A DNA stretch of 64,000 nucleotides, taken from the NCBI GenBank assembly GCA_026826555.1, contig JAKSZT010054565.1:4762728-4826727 (forward strand). The letters run 5' to 3'. The translations under genes were made by a program, and so were the position numbers. The notes below the pieces were generated by a model. It did no database searches. It saw nothing but the letters and a program-made list of their open reading frames with translations, and was not told the DNA's origin. The stretch comes from Tolypeutes matacus. Lineage: Eukaryota; Chordata; Mammalia; Cingulata; Chlamyphoridae. Numbering within the stretch: position 1 is the first letter of the stretch; every line of letters starts with the position of its first letter. Positions 1 to 11,340 of the stretch are shown here, piece by piece.

Positions 1-555
1 AGGGGAAGGGAAGGGAAAGAAAAGAGAAGGAAAAAGAGCTTGATAAACTGGACTCAGTTTCAGAGCTACCCCTGTACTCCTTCCCCCTTCTAATTCTTTG
101 ACCTTATCCTATTCTAGTCTGCATCACTCTTTCTTCAAGAACATTCCTTTGTGAATTTCAAAGTCCCTGCACTTCTAGCCAGATATCACTGCTGAGCTCT
201 GCTTTACTAGCCCAGCCTCCCAGTTCCAGGCTGGCATGTGGCAGGCCTTCCACCCAGCCTCCAGACCATTTCATTCCCAGAGCACTAAGACTACTACCAA
301 GCTTCAACAAAGCCCTCTCACTGCCCCTGGTTCTGAAATAGAGCTGTTGCCTCTCTATCACCCTGGCCTTTGCTGAATTCCTGGCAGCAACCATCTGTCT
401 CGTCAATCTCATTATTGCAGAATCCATCAAACTCTCTTCCATGCCAAAAATGATAGCTAAGGACGTCGTATTAAATTGTCAGCCCCACCCAGCTTGTCCC
501 AAAAGGCCTTCACAACCCATTAGTGCGTTCTTTTATTCTCTCCTTTAAGAAAGAG
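1..555. other. Non-coding 3' flank; purine-rich simple repeat at the left edge
   Basis: The first 46 bases are a degenerate GGGAA/GAAAA purine tract that may be the edge of a larger low-complexity repeat. The rest is unique-looking sequence. A 94-residue minus-strand frame (158-442) has no recognisable domain. Confidence 0.5.
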
Positions 556-690
556 GTAGTAAGGACCGATTACAAGTCAGGCACTGTGCTAGGTGCTGGG
601 GACTGGGTGAGCAAGACAGATAAGGTTCCTACACTCCAGGATGCTGTTATAAGAATATTCAAATAAACAATTATAAGGGAACTAAGAGTT
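556..690 (+). repeat. Ancient mammalian interspersed repeat fragment (MIR/L2 lineage, unresolved)
   Basis: It contains the hallmark GGCACTGTGCTAGGTGCTGG followed by a degenerate stretch that includes ATAAACAATTATAA. This order recurs in very old mammalian repeats. The exact family was not resolved by eye. Confidence 0.5.
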
Positions 691-2844
691 AGTCCAGAAA
701 AGAGCAGGGGCTCCTGAAACCTCAGTCTCTGTCCTTATCGAGAAGCCAGCTCCCAGCATTTCCCAGTTCAAGGTTTGTGCAGCTCTCCACCCACAGGACC
801 AGCCTTGGCGGGTCGATGGAGACAGACCTTTGGAGCAGAGAGGATTCTGAGCTCATGGGCAAAGGATGGAGAGGGCAGCCGATAGCTCCTTGGGAAGGAA
901 GCAGAGAAGCTGCTGTGAATAAGCTTCAGCTAAGGAGGAGGTTGACCCGGAGGTGCCCCTGCAGCTTTCAGCCCACTAGATATCTTGATATGGGAGCTCA
1001 TCATCTCACAGACCCATTTAGTTGGTGGATGAAAAGGTTGTGTTATTTGGGAGAGAAGCTAGGTGTGTTCAGGTGGGGAGCACCAGTCTGTCCCAGGAGA
1101 TACACTCCCGGAGAAGGTGGGTGCCGGGCAGGGGTCTTTGCTCTTACCCCCTCCACAGAGGCACCCTCTGGAGCCCAGAATGCCCCTTTTCCTGGCGTGC
1201 AACAAAGGGCCAGGCAGGGCTCAGGCAATTTCCTTTCACATTAAGAAATACAAATATTTCCAGCATGAAGAAAATCTGAGTAGCAACTCGGAAAAGTGTG
1301 CAGTTAAGTCCCTCTTATCAATTTACCATATAAAAACATCTCATGCATATAAAAGTAAATTTCGGTAGCAGCAGACTCACAACCATTCCTGGATGCTCTT
1401 CTGCACACAGGTTGGTACATATTTACACGTCGAATGCACACAGGATTATACCAGGGCCAACTACTGAAAGAAAACATGCGGTAAATGGTTGCTTTAATAA
1501 GTCCTGTTCCATTGAAAGGAAATAAAACCTGAGTATTAATGAGATATAATTATATATTTAAAATCTTTTCCCTTGTGCAGTATATAGGATTAATGCCAGT
1601 AAACTCACAAACTGCAACATTCTACTCCATTACATCTGCAATGATTAGAGATAGTTTGAACATCTGGCATATAATCTGTGATAGAAAACAGCATTCTGTA
1701 CTTTAATGGACGTCTGGAGGCTACACATATCTGATTTTATTTCTTTCTGTTAACTCTTTTGTAGGAGAGAAAGATTTTGTTACCAAGATGCCTCCCATCC
1801 TTTCCTGTCTTGACGGGTATTGTCCGAGACAACTCTTTGGTTCCCTTGAGATTTGCCACTTGCTCTTTATCGTTGCCTCAGTGGACTCAAAATGAAAGCC
1901 TCCTGGATTTGTCGAAACTTATTTATTACCTGCAGGACCAAGCTGCATTAATATTCAGATTTTAAAACCTTTAGGAACCACTAACCAATGAAAAGGACAA
2001 TTTCCCCATTTTCAGTGAAGTCAAAAACATTAAAATGAAAGAGCCTTCAAGGCTTCTTCAATATTTCAAAGGTATTCTACATTGTTCTTAATTTGATCGT
2101 TTTCATAACTGTGTATGTGGCAACTTGCTTGTCGAGGCTGAGGATTCCACTATTTGTACATTTTTTATGCTTCTTAAGTGTGAGTAGGTAAGAATATCTC
2201 TGACTGGCACAGGCTTTCATTGAAAAAAATTAGATGATTTTTCTGCTTCATGTAGGGTCTATTTAGCCCCAAGCTAAACAAGCAAGGTTTTAGCCCTACT
2301 GCGTTTCTATAGGGAAAAGGAAGATCTTTGAGTGGAAAGGGAAAGAGTGACAGCACTAGCTTTTGCTTTATTTATTGAAATCTTAGCTGAAGCCAACACC
2401 TAAGGAAACCTTGAAATTGGACTCTAAGAAGAGAAATGAAGGCTGATTGACATGCGGTCTCAGTAAATAGGGTGTCGCCGCAGAGAGGGCTTAGGCTGTG
2501 ACAGGAGGGCTCCTGAGGCTCGGCGGGGTATGAGAACATGCATGGAAATGTGCCAGTGGTAAGTGGATTTGGGGGTGAAATAATCATTTTCATGCCTCGA
2601 ATTTAATGGCTGATGCTGAATGTTGTAATAAAGGCCATAGTTAGTGCCCATAACTACAGGTGTAATAAGGCGAGATACTGGGCCTCCAGACCCTTCCAGC
2701 AATAATTCATGCGGGAATTAAGAAGCCTTAATGAGTCGAATGTGTCACTTGGGACCTCGGAAATATAGTTCTTAGAAAAGAAGGAAGCAGAAAAGGACTC
2801 GCTGGAATTGAAATTATGAGGATAGCTGGTAAGGACCACAAATG
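691..2844. other. Non-coding flank, no gene seen
   Basis: AT-rich around 1220-2400 and otherwise mixed. A 155-residue frame at 777-1244 has low-complexity composition, no recognisable domain and overlapping frames of similar length. I see no splice-bounded coding sequence here. Confidence 0.5.
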
Positions 2845-3080
2845 CAGGCTCTTCTCTCCCCACCCCCACCCCCACCCCCAGGTTTCTCTGGCCCCCCAGT
2901 GGCCATTTGGCAATGTTCAGAGACATTTCAGGAGCCACAACTAGGGGAGGTGTGCTCCTGGCATCTGGTGGGTGGAGCCCAGGGATACTGCTCAGCATCC
3001 TAGACAGGGCACAGGGTAGCCCCTACAACAAAGGATTACCTGGTCCCAAAGGTGGATTGTGCCACAGTTGAAAAGCCCTG
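2845..3080 (+). mobile_element. MER20 (hAT-Charlie non-autonomous DNA transposon)
   Basis: The element reads through the MER20 landmarks in order: CCATTTGGCAATGTTCAGAG, an ACAACTAGGGG block, GGCATCTGGTGGGTGGAG, then ACAACAAAGGATTA and the terminal AAAGCCCTG. The 5' end (CAGGCTCTTCTCTCC) aligns with the MER20 terminus and is followed by an expanded CCCCCA stretch. Flanking 8-mers CACAAATG (2837-2844) and TATAAATG (3081-3088) look like a diverged 8-bp target duplication, as expected for hAT elements. MER20 is well known as a source of placental-mammal enhancers; no activity is shown here. Confidence 0.85.
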
Positions 3081-3730
3081 TATAAATGCTCACGCCTAGT
3101 CATTCCTCCAGTTCTCGAGGACATGAGTCCTTGGCTCCCCTTTCAAAAGACAGGTTCAATCTCTGGGCTTCTTGGGGGACAGTAAGGAGCAATGGCCACA
3201 TGTCAGAGCCCTAAAGATACTAAGGCAAAGTGCATCCCAGCCCTTGCCAGTGACAGATCCACCAGGGGCCACAGAATTCGTGATACAGTGAGCCTTTGTT
3301 CATTTGTTCTTAAATAATTTGAAATAAGTGGAAATTCAGATAAGAACCAGATAGTCTCTACCTTGCTCTGCCTGTGAACAAAGGATTTGCTGAGCTGATG
3401 GGTTCTGTGAACAGACTCTGTGGGACACCATTTTTAGAACATTTTAAGACAAGCAGCTTTCAAGTGTCTCTGACCCACCCCTGGGGACACCTGCATTCCC
3501 TGCACCAGTCACAAGTGCTCCACAACCCTTCAGGAAAGCAAGGTTCAGCAGGACATCCACTTGTCCACACTTTGTAGCCATTAGCGCCGGTTACTGAACG
3601 TACTCAGATTTAATGAAAGGTTTTGTTGAAGACAATCCTAGAATTCTGATTTTTCCCTTTAAAATCCAGCGAGACTTCATACCAAATAACGAAATAAAGA
3701 GGTTCTCCATCCCCAGTCCTTGGCCTTAAT
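3081..3730. other. Non-coding flank, no gene seen
   Basis: Mixed-composition sequence between MER20 and an old MIR-like fragment. No domain-bearing frame or repeat recognised. Confidence 0.4.
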
Positions 3731-3835
3731 GCAATCCAGATGTCAGTTCAATGTCAGCCCCAACCCCGAGCACATGACCTGGGACAAGTCCAAAATTCTA
3801 CCAAGAGTCCCAGGGCCTGCAGCTCCAACTTCAGG
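3731..3835 (+). repeat. MIR-like fragment, copy A of a related pair
   Basis: It contains AATCCAGATG, a CAGCCCCA block and CATGACCTGGGACAAGTCC, resembling the GTGACCTTGGGCAAGTC core of MIR. It is visibly related to the segment starting near 4577. Confidence 0.45.
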
Positions 3836-4480
3836 AGCTTCCGGTGCCTTTTTATTTCCACCTGGCTTGAGACTGTTGGTCAAACCCTGTTTCTCTTTCA
3901 TTGCCTTTCACCTTCCCTCTACTAGTGATTGGAAAGTAACAGGGTTGGGGGTGTTTAGAGTAAGAAGGGAATATACTGCAGTCCCACATAGCAGATCATT
4001 TAAAACTGAATCATAGATTTCTCCTTTCTTTCAAAGTCCCTCATCTTTCCACAAACATGGGCTCCACCTCTTCCCTTATTACCATGATCCCTCTCTGCCT
4101 ATTTTGTTGACCCTCCTGAAACTCAAATAAATAAATAAACCCTAACACTTTATTATGCAAAGCAATTTCGCCCCCTCTACCCCAGATCCCAGACTCAGCG
4201 CCAGGCACTGCTGCCACCATGTACACGTACAGTTTTACCCCCCAACTGCCAGGCCTAATTTCACCCACCAGGGCAAGAACCAGTTATTTCCTTGCTGATG
4301 GGAATCATGCCACCCCATTCCACCAACCTCCTATGCACCCACATCCTTAGAAGGTGAAAATGGCCTTAGGCATTTTTGCTTTAAAATATTTTTTCTCTAT
4401 TATATAAAAATGCTAAGTCTTACTCTGACCTCCCCTATCCCTAGGCCTTGGACAGGTGGCATCCTAGTATCTGTTCTCCT
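3836..4480. other. Non-coding flank, no gene seen
   Basis: Pyrimidine-rich sequence with an (AAAT)n stretch near 4125-4139. No domain-bearing frame recognised. Confidence 0.4.
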
Positions 4481-4760
4481 CTACCAAGTGTCCTTTCTTT
4501 CCTTCCTAGCAGCTGTCACAGTTCCTTTTTCACTTTTAATCACTTGATCATTCAACTGGTATGTGCCTTTACACCTGTAATCCAGATGCCATGTCAACTG
4601 CAGCCCCATCTGACCTCATGACCTGGGGCGAGGCCAAAGTCTTGCACTGTGCACAGCTGCAGGTTCCTTGAGAGCCGGGGCAATGCCATTGGGCTTTGCT
4701 TTTTGGATTACCACCAAGCACAGTGCCTCATACACAGTATTCAGTAGGTCAGATCTGGGG
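4481..4760 (+). repeat. L2/MIR-lineage fragment, includes copy B of the related pair
   Basis: The left part (from about 4577) resembles the 3.73-kb fragment. The right part has the L2 3'-end signature CACAGTGCCTCATACACAG followed by TATTCAGTAGGTC. The boundary between the two old repeats cannot be set by eye. Confidence 0.5.
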
Positions 4761-4834
4761 GAGGGAGGATGGCAGGGAGACAGTGGGGACTTTCTGATGG
4801 GCCAGTGTATGTCACAGCCTTCCACTTCTCCACA

Positions 4835-4836
<2 letters not shown>

Positions 4837-4866
<30 letters not shown>
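4837..4866 (+). repeat. (TG)15 microsatellite
   Basis: Fifteen uninterrupted TG units, followed by a GAGTG interruption. Confidence 0.95.
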
Positions 4867-4868
<2 letters not shown>

Positions 4869-7800
4869 TGTCAAACACTAGATTGCAGGACCCAGGACAC
4901 GCGTTATACTCTTGTCTCTGAAGATTCCCAAAATAGTGATGTTGCGTCTGCCTAGAAGCTGGTAATGAAGTTGGCGGCCCCTTTATAAGTCCCTCTCCAC
5001 TAAGATGATCCAGAACTAGGCATATCTATTGCAGTCTGCCAGGCATGTGTCATGGGGCTCCAGGAAACTTCTGCAGAGACTCACCTCCTTTTCTGTGCAT
5101 CTCCTCCACTGCTACCCTCAGTCTCAAGGGACTGGTCCCAGTATAGGAAAGCATTACACAAGCTCAAATACCCTAAAGACAATGATGTTGGATATTTGTA
5201 TTTAAAGAGTCTCTTTGGATGCTGTTTGATCCGGGGCATCAGCTCAGGGCATTCTCCTGTCTCACTAGCCATCATCACTCTAACTTCCTTGTCCTCACCT
5301 TCAGCTGATGAGGACTTTTTGCCTTGCTCTTTCCAAGGAAAGTGCCTTTTTCCAAGCCTCTCTTCCTGCTAATTTCCCCAACTCTGTCCAGGTCTGGAGG
5401 CAGAATCTTTGACACCGAACACATGGGTAGGATCAGCCTCATCATACCCCACAGAGTACAGTCAGTGGCACCCCAAATGCAAGGAGGTGTTCAAAGAGGG
5501 TGTCTGCAGTTTTTTTCATCCATCCACTCACCCTAAACATTGTATTTATTGAACACCTAATCTGTGCCAAGACTCAAAGCAAACCCAAGAGGAGGCCAGC
5601 TCAGGTAAGACAGCAAAGGAATTGCTCATCCTGGAAAGAAGGAGCATGTGTAGAGGGAAGTGACAGAGAATCAGAGGGTGCATTCTGGATGGGGATCCCG
5701 AAAGGCTTTCTATAGAAGATAGCTAATCTTGGTCTTAAGGACAGGAATTGAAAGCAGAAGATGGAGAAGGAAGCAAGGAAGCAAGTCAGGCGTAGGGAAT
5801 ATGCTTCATCAGTCAATCAGACTTGTCACGTCTTGACTTTGAAGTTTACCAAGATGATAAAGACCTTTCTATAGTCTGCTCTTTGTTTCCAAAACACTAT
5901 AGGATTCTCTCTTTCATTGTTATTAAACACTGATCTTGAGCCAAGGAGGAGCTGATTCTTTAAAGGGTCTGGAAAGTGATAGAAATGGTGGTGTGGTCCA
6001 GGAAGCAGGGTGGTAGGGACAGGGTGAGACTGCTCTGGGGGGCTCTGGGGCTGTGCTGTGGAGGCAAGGACAGAGAGGATGTCCTCAGCCCTGCAAGGAC
6101 ATGCCTTAAGGCTGCTGTTCATAGACTTGCACCTTCTCCTCCAGGAAACCCACCTGGAGGGCAGGGGGTTGTGGGCCAGAAAGCATCCTGCTTCTGGAAG
6201 CATCACTATTTCAAGGTGGCCCCAGGCCTCGAGAGGCGCAAAGGGGCACCTCCTGCGTTGCTCATTGCTGCTAGTATCCTATTGAAAAATTATTTATTGG
6301 TTTTTACTTTACACACTCCCTATTTTCAAAGGGATCTGAGGCGTTTCTCATAAAATCGGGCATATCTATTTACTCAGGCTGGTTAAAATACACATAAATT
6401 TAAAAGCACAGAAGCCACAAAAGGAATGGAGAAGCTAATTGCCCCACGAAGCCCCATCACCCAATCCTGGGTGATTGGAACTTTGTAAGTTCTCCATGAC
6501 CTTTCCCATCCTTGTCTCCGGTGGAATCCCCTCTATTCCAGCTGTGCCGGACATATTGTCCCTCGTTATCAGTTGAGTAACATGAAAAGTAAAGTAACAA
6601 TCTCCGGATCCAATTAAGAGCAGAACCAGGGCAGAATTAAGAGCCCAGATCTCAGAATTCCTAAATTCCTTCTGCTCCGCTCTAGGAATGTTTATGGATA
6701 GACACAGAAGGGCTTCTTGGTCCTCAAGCATCACCTGTGCCCTCGTAGACTGACATGCAGAAACGGCTGCACTCAATTGGGAGCAGTCTGCTTGGAGGAA
6801 ATGGGCATTTGCATCCTTCCAATAAAGGCTGTTGGGGTCCTGCACCTGAATTTAATTTCAGAAAGCATACCTTTCTGCATCTGAGCAATGCCACTGGAAA
6901 AGGCAATGGGCACACTGCTTTCCCTGCCTGCCCTGGCACTGCACTGGGGCTCGGCTGGCCCTTTAAGAGCCAACTTCCACCTTCTGAGCTGTATTGCAGG
7001 TTTGCCACTGGGGTGCAGCTTTCTCCTCCATATCATCCATTCATCTTCCCTGGGATTCTCTGCAATGGTCACTGGTAGTTCCACATATGGCCTGCCACAA
7101 TCTGTTATGAGAATAGAAGAGGATTCAAAGTGCAGATTAGTGAGAAATATCTTTTATTCTCCCCCTCGGTCTGGTATGGGCCAGGGTAGTGTGTGAGCCA
7201 CTGTCCTCTGTTTGGTTATTTAGGCCCAATTCAGCTCTCAGTTTACTCGCCAAACAAAGAGACAAGCTGATGTCAGTAGAGGACCAGGCCAATCGAGACC
7301 AAACACCTCACTTTAACACACATATTTCCACCTTATCTGGTGATACCATCCCATGGAGATTTTGATTCCTAAGGCTAGTGGCCAGCAGACAGGGGTCCCC
7401 AAGTCATGGTCTAGAAGGAACATGGCACACTTTGGGGACTGTGTAGATTTGGCTCCCACTTATTGTCAGAAAGATCCAGAAGAAACAAAAATGAACATTT
7501 GTGCATTTTTTTCTTGTACTGAAATTATCTTTTTTTTTTCTTCTAGAGAAACAGCACTCCCACACCTTAAGGGAGGGAGCCAGAGACGGAGTAGTATCTA
7601 ATGCAAATCCATTCTCAGAAGGTTGTGGGGGCCATCTGGTGTCCGATGCAGACAGGCCTGCTGCGAGATGAATTGGGAGGAAAAGAAAGGGACCAGGCGA
7701 GAGAAAGGAACGAGGGGCAAGAAGTCGACTCCTTGTTACCCACGTCAAAAAAGTAGCCCATCAGGAGGATAAGAAGGGGCAAGAATCACCTTATATCGCG

Positions 7801-8040
7801 GGAAGACGCTCAAAGGAGAAAAGATTATCTCTCCAAAAGGAAAGGGTAAGCAGAGAGTGCTTTTGATGAAGAAAGTCTGGGAGAGGCACAGATTCAGGAT
7901 GCTGGACAACAAGCTGGACTTACTGAATACCTGGGTGGGCTCCTTCAAAGAAAGAGCGGATCCTCCTACCAGTTGTTTGGACTTCAGACATGACAACAGC
8001 GCTTCCCGCATGTCATCTCTCTGAGCTGTATGTTTTCTGA
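4867..8040. other. Non-coding flank with one old repeat fragment
   Basis: At 5535-5815 a segment starts with a TATTTATTGAACACCTAATC stretch and continues with features of the same ancient repeat class seen at 17.4 kb. The rest shows no recognisable repeat. Frames at 5826-6206 and 6435-6845 (minus, 126 and 136 residues) have no domain signature and overlap similar-length frames. Confidence 0.4.
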
Positions 8041-8230
8041 AAGATGTAAGCCCCCTCACTGCTTGCTATGCGGAGCTGAAATAATTCATCAAATATTTGG
8101 AATGTGTAATTAAATATCTAACTCAATTAGCAAATTACAAATGAAATAATCAGGGGCTTTTATGGTTTATAGTTCGGCTCGAATTTTAATACTAAATGGT
8201 TATTGATTCTAAATAGAGTAGAATCTGAGT
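8041..8230. other. AT-rich candidate conserved non-coding block with homeodomain-type motifs
   Basis: It contains GTAATTAAAT, CTCAATTAGC and several ATTA cores with unusually even spacing, and two CpGs in an AT context (GTTCGGCTCG). It lacks transposon landmarks. Composition alone suggests a regulatory element; conservation was not tested. Confidence 0.3.
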
Positions 8231-9004
8231 TGCAAACATTAGGTGGATGGATATGATGTGGGAAAAAGAAAGGAGGTGGTGGGTGTGTGGCAGGTGGCGT
8301 GGAGAGAAGAGGCGTCCTCTGTCCATCCCCATCCCAGCAGTGGCATCAGGGGGCAGATGCGGAGGCTCGCCATGGAGGGACCAGGGACTGCGCACATGCT
8401 TCCCATTATGAGGTGTCACAGGTCATTGCTGTATGATTACAGAGCAGTGAAATGACACTTGTCATGCTCCCGGGGACACCTGCTTTCCGCCTCAAGGGGC
8501 GAGCAACAGTGGGCCAAGATACAGGGTATTCTGAAGCTGACTTGCTGCTTTAGGCTGAGAGGTGATGACTGCAGCCCTGGGAATTCCATGGTTGAAACAG
8601 AACAGACTTGCAGGAAACCTTCCCTTGACTATAAGTTCAGATGGGCAGGGGTGCAGTGGGGTTGTGGTTACTTATGGGGGCCAAGAAACAAATGAATGGT
8701 TCTGGCAAGGTTGTTGAGACATGTAAGCCACTTAGGGCAATGTTGCTTTTTTTTTTCTCCAAATACCCTTTTCTCTTTGTATGGAAAATAAAATGCTAAT
8801 CACACATTGATTTTAAATAGCTATTGAAGCAAGTCCCTAAAGGATATCTTTTTGCCAGACAGTTAGGAAAGCCTAAAGTCACTAGAAAGTATTAAAAATA
8901 AGGCAATTTCATGTTTGTAAAAAAATATTTTTTCATCAATCTTATTTTCCCCATTCCATATTTAATAAGATGTATTATCATTGTTACAAGTAATAATCAT
9001 TCCC
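8231..9004. other. Non-coding flank, no gene seen
   Basis: Mixed sequence turning AT-rich after 8740. No recognisable repeat or domain-bearing frame. Confidence 0.4.
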
Positions 9005-9245
9005 ATTGCATTACTTACCCATTCAATGTGAGGCACCATGCCAGGAACTTCTTCCCACATACTATTTCATATAATCCTCACAATAACCCTTTGGAGTATG
9101 TATTAGCATCATCCCCATTTCTTAGACCAGGAAATGGAAGCTCTGAGAATTTAAACAACTTGACTATGCTGGTACAATGACAAAATGCCAGAATTAGATC
9201 TGGAAACCAAACCTATCTCATTTCAGCAGCGTGACTTTTACCAGG
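9005..9245 (-). repeat. MIR SINE
   Basis: Reverse-complement MIR features in order: GGCACCATGCCAGGAAC, ATATAATCCTCACAATAACC, CCCCATTTCTTAGACCAGGA and a downstream ATTAGATCTGGAAACC segment. The copy is diverged, as typical for MIR. Confidence 0.75.
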
Positions 9246-10640
9246 CCATCACTTTTGGCAGGAGATGGGGGCTCAAAACAAACCTACAGCAGGAGGGTTC
9301 CAGCCTTGCCTATGGGACTCACAGGTCTGGAGCCAAGGCCCCCGGGCTGCCTGAAGTGACCTTCTCTGGTTGATGGTGAAGGAGGGGCTTGCCAGGGTAC
9401 CACTCCTGCTCCTACCTGGGCCAGGCCAGTGACAGGAAGGCCTCTGCCCTTTCCCAGCCCTCTGCAGCATCTGGGAGCAGGAAGGAAGACAGTGCTATGT
9501 ACAGCCCAGGAGTGATTTAAACACTCCTCCAGCTCAAAGGGGAATCTTGGATTTCATTAATTAATACATCAATAGAAACCAATGGAGAAAAACATGTCTT
9601 GTTATCTGGCTTCTCAGATGCTAGACATGGGCTCATTAGCCTTAAGCATATCAGCCCGCTAACACTATTTATTCCATACAGAATAATGATCTACTTTAGG
9701 GGAATACTGCAGTGAACCGAGAGGCTGAACCCATCCATTATCACAGCTCACACACACACACGTGCACCTCGCCATCAGCCACAGGATGGCCAGCATGTGG
9801 CACGTGCATGCCGTGTACCTGCCCGGGGCTTCGTGCCCCTTTGTGACGCCGCTCCTCACCACAGCCTGCAAAACCATGCTTTGCCCCCACTCAGAGGTGA
9901 GCCCAAGAAACCTGGCCTAGGTCACACACCTATGACAAGGTGGAGTCAAACTTCAAATCTAAGTCAAAGCAACTAAGAACTCTGCATTCCCTCCCCTGAG
10001 TCACACAGATACACACAGGCCAAGACACAACACAAGCTCCCACCCGGTAGAGAAGGGAAACCAACGTACAGAAAGAAAGAGGCAGGCAGCCAAACAACAT
10101 GCACTTATTGCTGACCATTGTCTAATCAAGATAAGCAATTTAACAGATTGTGCCATTGTTGTTATTTCTATTTTAAATTACATAATCTGTTTAATGGCAG
10201 TGTCCTCAGAAGGGACAGTTAGAATTACAATGCAACCCTGAACCAGTCAGCCTTGTAAACCATTACACAAAAATAAGTATAATGTGTGATTTTGCTAGAC
10301 TCCAGGGAGGCTATTTTCACATGTTAAGGGCCTTTGATACAGAAATCAGCCTTCAGTTAAATGATGACCCCATCAGGCGGGAAAGGGGGTTTACTAAAGC
10401 ATGCCTGTCGGTGGCCAGTGGGCAGGATTGAGTGTCCCATGTCATCAGGGTTGCAGTTCTAGGATCTTAGACATGTAATCACACAACAGCAGGGCAGGAG
10501 ACCTCCAGAAAGATCCACTTTGGTGTTGCTTGAAGCTTCATCCTTTTCTTGCCTTTTCTGATCTTGGAAACCCCAAAAGAATGCCAAAGTCACTAAACTG
10601 CACAGACCATGGGTTCAGTTGTCCATTTCTCTGTCAACTG
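9246..10640. other. Non-coding flank, no gene seen
   Basis: No domain-bearing frame. A short AT-rich block near 10120-10200 contains TTAACAGATTGTG and TTAAATTACATAATC motifs but no known repeat signature. Confidence 0.4.
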
Positions 10641-10931
10641 GTCAACCCCACAGCAAGCACTGCTCGATCCCTCCAGTGCTAGGCACTGCAAAGGAGACAA
10701 AGGAAGAGGGATTGAAGAGGCTGGTCACCAGGGCCCTTTTGGTACAGGGAGGCCACATTAGAGCCAAGACTGCCTGCCCTCTTGTGCTGAGTTATGCTGC
10801 TGGGGTCATAAGTAGCATAAGCACTCAGAGAAGGAGACACTGGCAAGGTCTGCCAGAGTCAAGGAAGGTTTCCAGGAGAAAGAAGCACCTAAACTGAATC
10901 CTGAAGTGCTGCTAGGAGGGCACAGCATTGC
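10641..10931 (+). repeat. Ancient interspersed repeat fragment, left part, interrupted by a MaLR LTR
   Basis: It contains GTGCTAGGCACTGCAAAGG and GGAAGGTTTCCAGGAG, features of the same old repeat class as the 17.4-kb copy. A possible continuation lies after the LTR at 11341-11420. Family assignment is tentative. Confidence 0.4.
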
Positions 10932-11340
10932 TGTGGCAGGTTGAATTACGCACCCCAATGAGCACAAGTTCTTAATCTTAATCCATATTTCTGTCTGTTG
11001 GGGTGAACCCATTATAAACTGGACCTTTTGAAGAAGTTATTTTTAGTTAAAGTGTGGCCTACTGAAGTAGGTTGGGCTTTCATCCAGCTTACCGGAGGCA
11101 CAGATGCCAAAAAGGAGAGGACATCACCTTGTGATGGGAAGTAGAGATAAACCAAAGGTCTCCAAGGATTGCCTGTAGGCAGTACCTGAATGCTACAGAC
11201 TCTGGGGAGAAAGCATTGCCTTGCTGACACCTTGATTTTGAACTTCTTCTAGTCTCAAAACCATAAGCCAATAAATTCCTGTTGTTGAAGCCAAAACGAG
11301 TTTGTGGTGTTTGTGATAGCAGCTCAGGCCAAATGAGACA
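10932..11340 (+). mobile_element. Solo LTR, ERVL-MaLR (MLT1-type)
   Basis: The LTR opens TGTGGCAGGTTGAATTACGC, matching the MLT1 start. It has the middle GGACCTTTTGAAGAAG, the 3' segment AATAAATTCCTGTTGTTGAA with an AATAAA signal, and the terminal GATAGCAGCTCAGGCC, ending in CA. No internal retroviral sequence is adjacent. A 5-bp target duplication is not clearly preserved. Confidence 0.75.
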
